DNA of 64,000 bases, taken from Haloarcula halobia (GTDB lineage: Archaea > Halobacteriota > Halobacteria > Halobacteriales > Haloarculaceae). Position 1 is the stretch's first letter. Every line of letters starts with the position of its first letter. The stretch covers positions 2,232,001 through 2,296,000 of the forward strand of contig NZ_CP119787.1 of NCBI RefSeq assembly GCF_029338255.1. The letters run 5' to 3'. A program made the position numbers and the translations under genes. The notes under the pieces are model-generated. The model did no database searches. It saw nothing but the letters and a program-made list of their open reading frames with translations, and had not been told where the DNA came from. Positions 48,145 through 57,058 of the stretch are shown in pieces.

Positions 48145-50073
48145 ATGTGGCTCGAGGACACGACCGTCGAGGACATGGCCGTCGCCACCGCCGTGGTGGT
48201 CGTCGTGAGCGTCGCCGTCGGGTCGTTCGCGGTGGACGTGAGCGCGGCCACGCCGGACCCGGTGCCGTTCGAGGACACCGTCGAACTCGGCGCGTCGATG
48301 GAGACCGAACAGGCGGCGGCCCACCGCGACCTCTCGATTCCGAAGGCCGAGATATTCTACTCGCAGTACCGCTTCGTCGTCGGGTACGCCGGCGTGGGAC
48401 AGGCGGTGGCCGCGCTGAACGAACCAGGCCGCGAGCAGCAGTTCGGCTACCCGCTCGCCGTCTACGTCTCCGACTACAGCGAGGTGACGCCGACGTGTCG
48501 GGACGACGGGTCCCTGACGGCCTCACGCGAACCCGACTGGGTGACGGCCCAGGACGCGACGTTCGTCGTCGGGAGCGACGCGCGCGTCCCGTCCGGGCCC
48601 GTGGTCGTGCCGTTCGCGTCGCCCGACAGCGCTGCCGCGTTCGCCGACCGGTGTGGCGGCGAGACGGTCGACTGGGCGACCCTCCGCGAGCGGGACTTCG
48701 AACTGCTCCGGGCGACCGACGTGCGCGAACAGGTCGACGACCGGCGTGCCCAGGCAGACCGGCGCGTCGAGGCGCTCGCACCCACGCTCGACCGCCCAGT
48801 GTCCGTCGTCGTGGGCCGTGACGCCCCGACGATACAGGCAGCCATCGACTCGGCGCCCCCGAACACGACCGTCCTCGTCCCCGCGGGGACCTACCGCGAG
48901 GGGGTGCGGATAGCCAAGCCGGTCACCGTCCGGGGGCAGAACGCGAGCATCGTCGGGTCCGGGAACGGGACCGTCGTCCGGGTGACGGCCGACCGGGTTG
49001 CCCTGACCGGCCTCTCTATCTCCGGCGTCGGGAACGCCACGCTGAACCGCTCGACCCGCACCGAGGGCACCGACGGCACGGGTGGCTGGGACACCAAGAT
49101 TCTGCACAGTTACGGCGGCGGTGACGCCGGCGTCGCCGCGGTGAACGCATCCTCGCTGCTCGTTGCGGACGTGACCGTCGAGACGCCCGCCAACGGCATC
49201 CTGTTGCGCCGGAGCGAGGGGACCGTCGTTCGGGACGTCACCGTCGACGGGACCGCCGAGTGGCGCGACGGGTTCATGGGCGTCATCGCGATGAACGCGC
49301 CGGTGGTCGTCCAGGACTCGACGTTCCGGGGCGGCCGCGACGGCGTCTACCTCCACCGCGCCCACGGTACCGTCGTCAGGAACAACACCTTCCTGAGCGG
49401 ACGGTTCGGGACACATCTGATGTACACGTCTGACGCGCTGATCTCGGACAACCGGGCCCGCGAGCAGCTGTACTCCGGCATCGTCGTCATGACCGAACCG
49501 ACCGGGAACGCCGTCGTCGGCAACGACGTGCGCCACGCGGGCAGCGGCATCGCCACCGCCGGGTCCCGGAGTTACGTCGCCGAGAACGTCGTCGTCGACA
49601 CCCGGCGGGGCATCACGACCAACGCCATCCAGTCACTGTACGAGCACAACGTGCTCTACGACAACGACGTCGGCGTCGTCGCCGAGAACGTCATCCCCTC
49701 GAACCGCGTCGTCGCGAACGACTTCGTCGCGAACGACCGCCACGCCACCGCCGGCACCGGGCCGCTGCGCATCTACACTCACGACGGCCAGGGCAACTAC
49801 TGGTCGGGCGCGTACGACATGGCCGGGACGGGTGCCACGCTCGACCGGGGCTACTCGCCCACGGACGCCGTCGACAGGCAGCTCCACCGGACCGACGCGG
49901 CCGTGACGCTGAGCGCCGCACCGAGCGTCCGCGGCGTCCGGGCGCTCCGGGGGACGACGCCGGGCTTCCGCAAGGCGAGCATCGTCGACCTGGCCCCGCT
50001 CCGTGACCCGGCGAACCCGAGGTTGCTGGCGTCGGCGCGAAACGAGACCGAGACGGGAGGTGCGCCGGCGTGA
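48145..50073 (+). CDS. nosD: NosD, nitrous oxide reductase maturation protein, with NosL-like N-terminus
   Basis: 642 residues. A single hydrophobic N-terminal segment (AVATAVVVVVSVAVGSFAV) anchors or exports it. Residues about 50-205 resemble a NosL fold: YPLAVYVSDYSEVTPTC, VVVPFASPDSAAAFADRCGG and VDWATLRERDFE, but without CxxCxM. From about 220 the CASH/parallel beta-helix begins: TIQAAIDSAPPNTTVLVPAG and repeated units GILLRRSEGTVVRDVTV, GVYLHRAHGTVVRNNTF and HLMYTSDALISDNRA. NosD works with the NosFY transporter to supply sulfur for the Cu-S clusters of NosZ. It overlaps nosF by 4 bases. Confidence 0.92.
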   Translation: MWLEDTTVEDMAVATAVVVVVSVAVGSFAVDVSAATPDPVPFEDTVELGASMETEQAAAHRDLSIPKAEIFYSQYRFVVGYAGVGQAVAALNEPGREQQFGYPLAVYVSDYSEVTPTCRDDGSLTASREPDWVTAQDATFVVGSDARVPSGPVVVPFASPDSAAAFADRCGGETVDWATLRERDFELLRATDVREQVDDRRAQADRRVEALAPTLDRPVSVVVGRDAPTIQAAIDSAPPNTTVLVPAGTYREGVRIAKPVTVRGQNASIVGSGNGTVVRVTADRVALTGLSISGVGNATLNRSTRTEGTDGTGGWDTKILHSYGGGDAGVAAVNASSLLVADVTVETPANGILLRRSEGTVVRDVTVDGTAEWRDGFMGVIAMNAPVVVQDSTFRGGRDGVYLHRAHGTVVRNNTFLSGRFGTHLMYTSDALISDNRAREQLYSGIVVMTEPTGNAVVGNDVRHAGSGIATAGSRSYVAENVVVDTRRGITTNAIQSLYEHNVLYDNDVGVVAENVIPSNRVVANDFVANDRHATAGTGPLRIYTHDGQGNYWSGAYDMAGTGATLDRGYSPTDAVDRQLHRTDAAVTLSAAPSVRGVRALRGTTPGFRKASIVDLAPLRDPANPRLLASARNETETGGAPA

Positions 50074-50792
50074 CCGACCCGTCGCTGACGGCGGAGGGCG
50101 TGACACGGCGCTTCGGCGATGTCACCGCCCTCTCGGACGTGACTGCCGAGGTGCCCGCCGACGCCATCACGGCGCTCGTCGGCCCGAACGGGTCCGGGAA
50201 GACCACGCTGTTGCGCTTGCTCGTCGGCCTCGATTCGCCGACGTCGGGCACCATCGCCTACGAAGGGCCGTCGGCGACGCGCCGGATCGGGTACCTGCCA
50301 CAGCGCCCGACCTTCCGGCCGGGCTTTACCGCCCGCGAGACGCTGGCCTTCTACGCCGACCTGGTCGACGACGACCCCGACCGACTGCTCGAACGCGTCG
50401 GCCTGGGCGCCGTGGCCGACCGGCGCGTCGAGGCGCTCTCGGGGGGGATGACCAGGTTGCTCGGCATCGGGCAGGCGCTGACCGGCGACCCGCCGGTGGT
50501 CGCGCTCGACGAGCCGGCCAGCGGCCTCGACCCGGAGATGAGCCGACACGTCTTCGACGTGGTCGACTCCATCGCGGCGGACGGCCGGGCCGTCGTGCTC
50601 TGCTCGCACGAGCTACCGCTGGTCGAGGCGACGGCCGACCGCGTGGTCGTCCTGGACCAGGGGGCCGTCGTCGCGACGGACACGCCGACGGCGCTCCGCG
50701 AGCGAACCGGCGGCCCGCTCCACGAGACGTTCGCGGCGCTCCTCGACCGCGACGCCGAACCCGTCCGGGCACAGGTGGAGGGGGGCGAATGA
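50070..50792 (+). CDS. nosF: NosF, ABC transporter ATP-binding protein
   Basis: 240 residues. Walker A VGPNGSGKTTLL (37-48), Q-loop IGYLPQRPTF, signature EALSGGMTRLLGIGQAL, Walker B VVALDEPASGLDPE and H-loop VVLCSHELP. It powers NosY in maturation of nitrous oxide reductase. It overlaps nosD at the 5' end and nosY at the 3' end (ATGA-type overlaps), so the three genes are translated together. The short VALDEPASGLDPEMSRHVFD region is typical of NosF/CcmA-type ATPases. Confidence 0.94.
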   Translation: MTDPSLTAEGVTRRFGDVTALSDVTAEVPADAITALVGPNGSGKTTLLRLLVGLDSPTSGTIAYEGPSATRRIGYLPQRPTFRPGFTARETLAFYADLVDDDPDRLLERVGLGAVADRRVEALSGGMTRLLGIGQALTGDPPVVALDEPASGLDPEMSRHVFDVVDSIAADGRAVVLCSHELPLVEATADRVVVLDQGAVVATDTPTALRERTGGPLHETFAALLDRDAEPVRAQVEGGE

Positions 50793-51607
50793 CGGGAACG
50801 CGAGCCCGGTTGTGGACGGTCGTCCGGCGCGAACTGAGCGGGGCTGTCCGGACGCGGACGTATCTCTTCCTGGCCCTTGCGTTGACCGGCGTGGCCTTCG
50901 GCGTGGCCCGTGCGGGCGGCGGCCCGTCCGGGGGCTACGTCCCGACCGTCGTCGACGTCCTGCTCGTCGTGGAGGTGCTCGTCCCAACCGTCGCCTTTGC
51001 CGTCGGCTACCGCGCCATCGTGGACGAAGCGGTCCGGGGCGAACTCGACGTCCTCAGGACGTACCCGCTGCCGACGTGGGTTTACGTCACCGGCGTCTAC
51101 GTCGGCCGGGCGGTCGCACTGCTCGCGGTCACGGTGGTCCCGCTGGCCCTGCTTGGCGTCCACGTCGCGACGACGTCGGGCCCGGAGGTGACCGTCTTCG
51201 CGAGCCACCGGGGCATCGACTCCCCGTTCCTCTACGTGCGCTTTCTGACGCTGACGGCGCTGCTGGCGCTGGTGTCGCTGGCCATCGCGCTGGCGCTGTC
51301 GGCCGTGGCGGGGTCGGGCCGGAGCGCCATCCTGCTGGCCGTCGCGGGCCTGCTGCTGGTCGTCGTCGGGACGGACGTCGCCCTCTTCGGGGCCCTCGAC
51401 GCGGGGCTGGCGAGCGGAGGCGGGTTGGGCGCCGCGCTGGCACTCTCGCCGACCAGCGCCTATCGCGGCCTCGTCTTCGAGACGGTGCTGTACGTCGCCT
51501 TCGAGGGACGGTCGGGGTTCGTCGCCCCGATACTCGCGTGGGTCAGCCTCGTCGGCTGGGTGGTCCTCTCGCTCGCCGGGGCCACGGCCGCCGTCGAGTA
51601 CCGCTGA
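50789..51607 (+). CDS. nosY: NosY, ABC transporter permease
   Basis: 272 residues, six membrane helices: residues about 20-40, then VVDVLLVVEVLVPTVAFAVG, WVYVTGVYVGRAVALLAVTV, FLTLTALLALVSLAIALALS, ILLAVAGLLLVVVGTDVALF and WVSLVGWVVLSLAGATAAVE. ELDVLRTYPLPTWVYV is the coupling segment found in ABC-2/NosY permeases. It is encoded directly after nosF with a 4-base overlap and is convergent with nosL. Confidence 0.93.
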   Translation: MTGTRARLWTVVRRELSGAVRTRTYLFLALALTGVAFGVARAGGGPSGGYVPTVVDVLLVVEVLVPTVAFAVGYRAIVDEAVRGELDVLRTYPLPTWVYVTGVYVGRAVALLAVTVVPLALLGVHVATTSGPEVTVFASHRGIDSPFLYVRFLTLTALLALVSLAIALALSAVAGSGRSAILLAVAGLLLVVVGTDVALFGALDAGLASGGGLGAALALSPTSAYRGLVFETVLYVAFEGRSGFVAPILAWVSLVGWVVLSLAGATAAVEYR

Positions 51608-51647
51608 GAGGGCGGTTTCCCGTCGGAACGTCGACTGCCGCACTCGT

Positions 51648-52211
51648 TCAGAGACTCTCGAGGAGTTCGCGCGAGATGGACTCCGCGGGGATGCGCTCCC
51701 CGCCGTAGGACTCGATGAACGCGTCGGCGGCGTCGGGGTCGCTGAAGGGGACCAGCGCGGGCCCCATCGCCCCGACGACGTCGGACCCGACGACCACCTC
51801 AAGCTCGTCGCTGGGCGCGAAGACCTCGGCACCCAGGTGCGCGGAGATGAACTGCGACCCGCCCTCGGTCTGGACGGAGTAGTCGACGGTCGCGTAGTCG
51901 CTGAGGTACGTGATCTGGACCTGCCACCCCCGGTCGCTCGCGGCGAAGCGGTGCCGGTAGGTGCAGATGGTGCTGCAGAACCTGGCCGGCGGGTCGTGTC
52001 CCGCCGGCGAGTTCTCGCGGTAGTACGTCTGTCCCGACGGGCCGGGGTGCTGGTCGACGACCATCCCGCACTGGTCGCAGTGCTGGCCGCCGTCGAGCGC
52101 GATTGGTTCCGGACTGTCGCCGCCGCGCAGACAGCCGGCGACGGCGACGAGGCCGGCCCCGGCCACCAGGACGCTGCGACGGGACACGCCGGTGGGCGCG
52201 TGATCGCTCAT
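51648..52211 (-). CDS. nosL: NosL, copper chaperone lipoprotein
   Basis: 187 residues from ATG 52211. Tat signal SRRSVLVAGAGLVAVAGC with lipid Cys C27, followed by the Cu(I) motif CDQCGM (C45, C48, M50). The NosL core is ARFCSTICTYRHRF, AEVFAPSDELEVVVGSDVVG, MGPALVPFSDPDAADAFIE and YGGERIPAESI. It delivers Cu(I) to NosZ. It is transcribed toward nosY, unlike the rest of the cassette, and makes a third NosL-type module within 5 kb. Confidence 0.93.
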   Translation of the reverse strand: MSDHAPTGVSRRSVLVAGAGLVAVAGCLRGGDSPEPIALDGGQHCDQCGMVVDQHPGPSGQTYYRENSPAGHDPPARFCSTICTYRHRFAASDRGWQVQITYLSDYATVDYSVQTEGGSQFISAHLGAEVFAPSDELEVVVGSDVVGAMGPALVPFSDPDAADAFIESYGGERIPAESISRELLESL

Positions 52212-52297
52212 GTGTGATTCTACGCGACACCGGCACAAAGCACTCGTGGTGCAGCCGTCGAAACTGTCGTGGCCGGCTACGGAACGCTATCGACGCG

Positions 52298-53233
52298 TCA
52301 GGACCGGAGTCGGGCGACGTGCCGTCCGTCCCGGCGGTCCAGTTCGACCAGGCCGTCGGCAGCCAGGTCGCTGCACAGGTCGCGCAACCACGCTCGTCCG
52401 TGCTCGCCGTCGGGGGCGTAGTCCACCCGGACTCGCGGCCCGAGGTCGTCCAGGGGCAGTTCGTCGTACTCCTTTAGCACCGAGACGACGCGGCCCCGCA
52501 TCTGCCGGCGACTCCCCTCGAACGCCGGCTGGGTGGGCACGTCGGGCGCGGTGAAGTCGCCAGACTGGTACGCCCCGCACCACTCTCGCCACGGGCAGGC
52601 CTGCTGGTCACACCGCGGCGTCTTCCCACAGGCCACGCCGCCAAGTTCCATGATGGCGTTGTTCCAGGTGCGTGACTCGCCCTCGGGCATGAGGTGGGCC
52701 GCCCCGGTCTCGAAGGCCGACTCGTCGTCGGGGACGCCGAACGCGCGGTAGAGCACCCGTTTGACGTTGGTGTCGACGACCGCACCCCCGTTGTTGAACG
52801 CGAACGAGGCGACGGCGTTTGCCGTGTAGGGACCGACTCCCATCAGGTCCGCGAGGCCGTCGGGGTCGCGGGGCCACTCCCCGTCGTACTCCATCGTGAC
52901 CTGTCGCGCGGCCTCGTGGAGGTACTTCGCCCGGTTGTTGTAGCCCAGCGAGTGGTCCGTCCAGAACCCGACGACGTCGGCCCGGTCGGCGGCGGCCAGG
53001 TCCTCGACCGACGGCCACTTCTCGAGGAAGTCCGTCCAGGCCTCGACCACCCGGTCGAGCTGGGTCTGCTGGCTCATCACCTCCGAGACGAGAACCGGGT
53101 AGGGGTCGTCGGTCCGGCGCCACGGGTAGTCCCGGTGGTCGTCCTCGTACCACTCGACGAGCGCCCGCTGGACGGCCGAGGGGTCGGCCGGCAGGTCGCC
53201 GGGCAGGTCGGTCGCTGTCGACTGGTCGGTCAT
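52298..53233 (-). CDS. mutY: A/G-specific adenine DNA glycosylase MutY
   Basis: 311 residues. It removes adenine opposite 8-oxoguanine. The HhH-GPD core is complete: catalytic Glu E51 in VSEVMSQQTQLDRV, hairpin LMGVGPYTANAVASFAF and catalytic Asp D154 in AVVDTNVKRVLYRAFG. The iron-sulfur loop is C202, C208, C213 and C219 (spacing 5, 4, 5), unlike the usual 6, 2, 5. The C-terminal tail (about 235-311) is a small winged-helix-like domain instead of the bacterial MutT-like one. Start at MTDQSTATDLPGD (53233). It overlaps no gene but abuts the kinase gene end. Confidence 0.93.
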   Translation of the reverse strand: MTDQSTATDLPGDLPADPSAVQRALVEWYEDDHRDYPWRRTDDPYPVLVSEVMSQQTQLDRVVEAWTDFLEKWPSVEDLAAADRADVVGFWTDHSLGYNNRAKYLHEAARQVTMEYDGEWPRDPDGLADLMGVGPYTANAVASFAFNNGGAVVDTNVKRVLYRAFGVPDDESAFETGAAHLMPEGESRTWNNAIMELGGVACGKTPRCDQQACPWREWCGAYQSGDFTAPDVPTQPAFEGSRRQMRGRVVSVLKEYDELPLDDLGPRVRVDYAPDGEHGRAWLRDLCSDLAADGLVELDRRDGRHVARLRS

Positions 53234-53289
53234 CCAGCGATTGTTGAGCGGGTCCCGGTATGGACCTGGCGGTCCGGGACGGGAGCGAG

Positions 53290-55176
53290 TCACCGCTCGC
53301 CCGATCCGCCCCACTCGAACCGCTCGTCGGCGGTGTCCTCGCCGTCGGTCACGTCCGCGAAGACGAACATCGCCCCGCCCGCGTAGGTGGTATCCACGTA
53401 CAGGCGCCAGCCGTGAGCCTGCGCGATGGTCTCGGCGATAGAGAGCCCCAGGCCCGTCCCCGCCTCGCTGGTCGTGTACCCGTAGTCGAAGACGTCTCCG
53501 GCCGCGTCTTCGTCGATGCCGGGGCCGTCGTCGGCGACGTAGAACCCGTCGTCGCGGTCGCCGACTTCGACCGAGACGTCCGGGCCGCCGTGCTCGACGG
53601 CGTTCCGGAAGAGGTTCTCGAGCGCGCGGAGCAACCGCGAGCGGTCGGCCTCGACGGTCCGGTCGGCCGTGACGGTGAGCGTCGCCGCCTCGCTGTCGAC
53701 GGTCGCCCAGGCGTCCTCGGCGGCCTCGCGAAGCGAGACGGGCGACGGGTCCCGGACGGTCGCCCCCTCGCGGGCCAGTGTCAGCACGTCCTCGATTATC
53801 GCTTCCATCCGGTCGTGGGCGCGTTCGAGCGACTCGGTGTGCTCCCGGAGCGCCTCCCGGTCGGCCGCCTCGAGGGACGCCAGTTCCGCCTCGAGGAGTT
53901 CGACCTGTCCGCGGGCGACCGTCAGCGGGTTGCGGAGATCGTGCGAGAGCGTCGAGGCGAACTGTTCCAGTCGCTCGTTCTGCCGTTCCAGCTTCTGGTT
54001 CGACCGCTCGGCCGCCCGCCGGGCCCGCTCTGCCTCGCGGATCTGCTCGCGGAGGGCGTCGCGCATGCTGGAAAGCGACGTGAACAGGCGCCCGACCTCG
54101 TCGTCGCGGTCGGTCTCGAGGTCGACGTCTAGGTTCCCCTGCTCCATCTCGCGGGTCCGTCGCCGGAGTTCGATCAGTGGCGTGACCGTCAGTCTGCCGA
54201 TGACGACGCCGACGAGCGCGAGCGAGGCCACGGCCGTCCCGACGAGCAGCACCACTGCGCTCCGGACGGTCCGGGCGGTGTCATAGAGGGTCGACGCCTC
54301 GGCGGCGGTGACGGCCACCCAGCGCGTGTTGCCCACCGGAGCGTAGGCCAGCACCGTGTCGCCGCGGTGGTCGGTCGTCGCGATCCCGCGTCGCGCCCGT
54401 TCGACTTTCTCGTCGGCGACCGGGATGTCCACGGTCGCCCCGTCGGCCCCGAACACCGGGACGCCCGACCCGTTCAGCACCATCGACGGCAGCTCGTCGT
54501 CCCCCGTCCGGAGGAGACGGCGCTGTTCCGCGGCGCTGGCGACCAGCACGAGCACGCCGGAGTCGTTCCTGACGGGGCTCGCGACCGACAGTACGAGCGA
54601 CCCGTCGCGTTCGTATGCGGTGCCCGAAACGCCGACCGTCGTGGTGGCCGAGGCGTTTGTCGCTACCCGCTCGACCAGGGCGTGCCAGTCAGCGTGCCGT
54701 GGCGCGCCCGTCTCGCCCGCGGCCGATTCCGTGCTGGCCACGACGCGGTGCTCGGGCCCGGAGGTGTCCACGTAGTGAAGCGCGAGGACCGGCCCGTCCG
54801 CCGTCGCGTGGGCTTCGTGCAGGTAGCGGGTCGTCGCCTCCGGGCCGCTCCCGTACACGTCGGCGACGGAGTAATCACGGACCTGCTCTTCGAGCGTCGC
54901 GCGCCACTCGCCGACCGACGCCGCCCGCCGTTCCGTGGTCGCCTCCAGGTTCTCCGTCGCCTCCGCCGAGACGTCGTCGTAGGTCTGGACGTAACTCACT
55001 GCCCCGGCCGTGGAGACAAACAGCACGACGAGCAGGAGTGCGAGCGCGAGCTTCGCCACGTAGCGGTTCGCGAACGCGTCCAGGCGAGTGCCGGCCGAAT
55101 CGAGAGGGCCGTCACTCCCCGACCCACTCACACCTGCCCCGCTGTCGGACGACCCATGCTCCCCGTCGTTCCCCAT
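53290..55176 (-). CDS. HAMP-domain sensor histidine kinase with extracellular Cache-like domain
   Basis: 628 residues. Membrane helices at about 41-63 (AKLALALLLVVLFVSTAGAV) and 307-329 flank a 240-residue external sensor of Cache type (VLALHYVDTSGPEHRVVAST, GVSGTAYERDGSLVLSVASP). A HAMP domain (ELRRRTREMEQGNLDVDL) and coiled coil follow, then H412 in STLSHDLRNPLTVARGQVEL, N-box LLRALENLFRNAVEHGG, VADDGPGIDED and TGLGLSIAETIAQAHG. The external domain probably binds a small metabolite. No response regulator lies nearby. An AT-rich stretch at about 55226-55245 (minus-strand ttaatataaaatcgg) is the likely promoter. Confidence 0.93.
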   Translation of the reverse strand: MGNDGEHGSSDSGAGVSGSGSDGPLDSAGTRLDAFANRYVAKLALALLLVVLFVSTAGAVSYVQTYDDVSAEATENLEATTERRAASVGEWRATLEEQVRDYSVADVYGSGPEATTRYLHEAHATADGPVLALHYVDTSGPEHRVVASTESAAGETGAPRHADWHALVERVATNASATTTVGVSGTAYERDGSLVLSVASPVRNDSGVLVLVASAAEQRRLLRTGDDELPSMVLNGSGVPVFGADGATVDIPVADEKVERARRGIATTDHRGDTVLAYAPVGNTRWVAVTAAEASTLYDTARTVRSAVVLLVGTAVASLALVGVVIGRLTVTPLIELRRRTREMEQGNLDVDLETDRDDEVGRLFTSLSSMRDALREQIREAERARRAAERSNQKLERQNERLEQFASTLSHDLRNPLTVARGQVELLEAELASLEAADREALREHTESLERAHDRMEAIIEDVLTLAREGATVRDPSPVSLREAAEDAWATVDSEAATLTVTADRTVEADRSRLLRALENLFRNAVEHGGPDVSVEVGDRDDGFYVADDGPGIDEDAAGDVFDYGYTTSEAGTGLGLSIAETIAQAHGWRLYVDTTYAGGAMFVFADVTDGEDTADERFEWGGSGER

Positions 55177-55328
55177 GGTCGAATCTCACCGAGAACCGGT
55201 CGGCGAGTCAGATGCCGGCACTTACGCCGATTTTATATTAAACGTTGTCATATCTGGGCGCCGGCACGACCGACAGCGACCGGACGCGAGTCGCAAGGCG
55301 TTTGTCCGGCCGCCTGCTGATTCGTCTC

Positions 55329-55652
55329 ATGTCACTCGATGACCTGCAGGACGACGTCACGGACGCCTACGCCGACTTCGGTTCGGAACTCGCCGTTGGC
55401 CTGGACCGGGAGACCAAGAACGAACTGGCGATGCTGTCGGTGGCACTCGACCCCGCAGACACCGACGAACTGGTCCGGCGGGCCGTCCACGTGCTGTTCC
55501 AGTCGGCCGTCGAGCGCGGGACGCTCGACTTCCACCTCCGGTCGGGGTACGACTGTACCTACGACGAGTACCTCTCGGGGATGACCTACGACGAGATGAC
55601 CGGGGGCCCGACGCCCCAGCAGGACGACGACGACAGGCGCTACCAGTTCTGA
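55329..55652 (+). CDS. Small conserved haloarchaeal protein of unknown function
   Basis: 107 residues from ATG 55329 (MSLDDLQDDVTDAYADFGSE). I do not recognise the family. It is helical and acidic; the core LAMLSVALDPADTDELVRRA followed by VHVLFQSAVERGTLDFHLR looks like a small helical bundle, and the tail YDCTYDEYLSGMTYDEMTGG is Tyr/Asp-rich. A longer reading from 55245 lies in promoter-like DNA and is less likely. Convergent with the MgtC-like gene. Confidence 0.75.
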   Translation: MSLDDLQDDVTDAYADFGSELAVGLDRETKNELAMLSVALDPADTDELVRRAVHVLFQSAVERGTLDFHLRSGYDCTYDEYLSGMTYDEMTGGPTPQQDDDDRRYQF

Positions 55653-55667
55653 GCGACGACTCGCCGG

Positions 55668-56933
55668 TCAGACGAGCAACACGACGGCCGACAGCCCGGC
55701 CACCGCGAGGACGGCCACACTCCAGAGAGCGACCCGTCGGGCCAGTCGTCGATCGGGCCCGGTCGCCGTGAGCGCGGCCTTGACGAGGACGCTCGCGGCC
55801 GTCGCGGCCAGTATCGAGACCATCGCAGTCTGCTTGCCGATTTCGCCGGCCCGGTAGAGCAGGACCGCCGAGGTGGTCGCGCCCGCGCTCGAGACCAGGC
55901 CGGTGACGGCCGAGGTCACCGCCAGTCCCGCCGACCCGAACCGCGTGCTGGCCACGCCGCCGACGACGACGACCACGAGGAAGATCCCGCCGAACACGAG
56001 TGCGTTCCGGAGCGAGAAGGGACTCTCGAGGTGCATCTCGACCGTCTCCGACCAGTCGGCCGTATAGGTCGCGACGGCCACCGTCCCGACGACGATGGCC
56101 ACCAGCGGGACGAGGGCGGCGAGGAGCATCCTCCCCTGGAGGGTGAAGACAAGCGCGATGAGGAGGTTCCGGAACGCCATCGCCGCGTCGGCCAGCAGGA
56201 TGGCCGCGAGCGCGTACGTGGCCGCGGCCGGATGCTGGTCGACGTGGTCGAGCATCGTGCCGACCACGGCCGTCGAGGAGGCGAAGCCGCCGAAGAATCC
56301 GGTGACGACGATGCCCCGCCCGCCGTACGACTGGACGATGGCGTAGTTGACGATGCCGATGCCGGCGACGAACACAACCATCAGCCAGATGACGCGGAGC
56401 TCGAGGGTGACCTCGGAGAGTGGTCCCGGCAGAGTCACCGGTTCGTGGGGCAGGAGGGGGAAGACCACGAACGCCAGGATGGCGAACTCGGTCGCCGAGC
56501 GCAGCTCGGTCCGACTCAGCCCCCAGGCGAACCCGTGCAGTTCCCGCTTGAGCACGAGCAACAGCGAGGAGAACACGGTGACGACGACGCCCTCCAGGAT
56601 GTAGTCGTTGGCGACGAGGACGCCGATGCCGTAGGAGACCAGAAGCGAGACGGACGTCGTCAGCGCCAGGCTCTCCTCCTCGCCGGTCACCAGTCCCTCG
56701 ACGGCCAGCAGGACACCGTGGACGATGACGAGCACGCCGCCCAGGGCCAGCAGCGTCTCGTTCCCGACGATAGTGAAGACCACGCCCAGCAGGCTGAAGA
56801 GGGCGAAGGTCCGGATGCCGGCGGACTTGTGCGACCACTCGCGTTCGAGCCCCAGGAACATCCCGAGCGCCGCCGCGAGCGAGATCCGCAGCACCGCCGT
56901 GTCGAGGGGAATCGCCCCGAGCTGGAGTCCCAT
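55668..56933 (-). CDS. MgtC/DUF4010-family integral membrane protein
   Basis: 421 residues with about 12 hydrophobic helices. The N-terminal MgtC/SapB part shows LRISLAAALGMFLGLEREWS followed by HKSAGIRTFALFSLLG, the conserved G-x-E-R ... G-x-R-T pattern. The C-terminal half is the DUF4010 part (VVTGFFGGFASSTAVVGTML, a Ser-Ser-Thr motif, and GLVSSAGATTSAVLLYR repeating it). Probably involved in Mg2+ homeostasis or unknown transport. No metal-binding loop beyond these is visible. Confidence 0.88.
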   Translation of the reverse strand: MGLQLGAIPLDTAVLRISLAAALGMFLGLEREWSHKSAGIRTFALFSLLGVVFTIVGNETLLALGGVLVIVHGVLLAVEGLVTGEEESLALTTSVSLLVSYGIGVLVANDYILEGVVVTVFSSLLLVLKRELHGFAWGLSRTELRSATEFAILAFVVFPLLPHEPVTLPGPLSEVTLELRVIWLMVVFVAGIGIVNYAIVQSYGGRGIVVTGFFGGFASSTAVVGTMLDHVDQHPAAATYALAAILLADAAMAFRNLLIALVFTLQGRMLLAALVPLVAIVVGTVAVATYTADWSETVEMHLESPFSLRNALVFGGIFLVVVVVGGVASTRFGSAGLAVTSAVTGLVSSAGATTSAVLLYRAGEIGKQTAMVSILAATAASVLVKAALTATGPDRRLARRVALWSVAVLAVAGLSAVVLLV

Positions 56934-57058
56934 CAGCGAAGGTCCTCACTGAACAGGTATAATATCACCCGGTCGTCGGCACGGATAGGGGAGACTCCCG
57001 TGGGCCAGGTCTGTCACCGCGGCACAGTTTTTTGCCCACCCGTGTGGTACGGGCGAGC

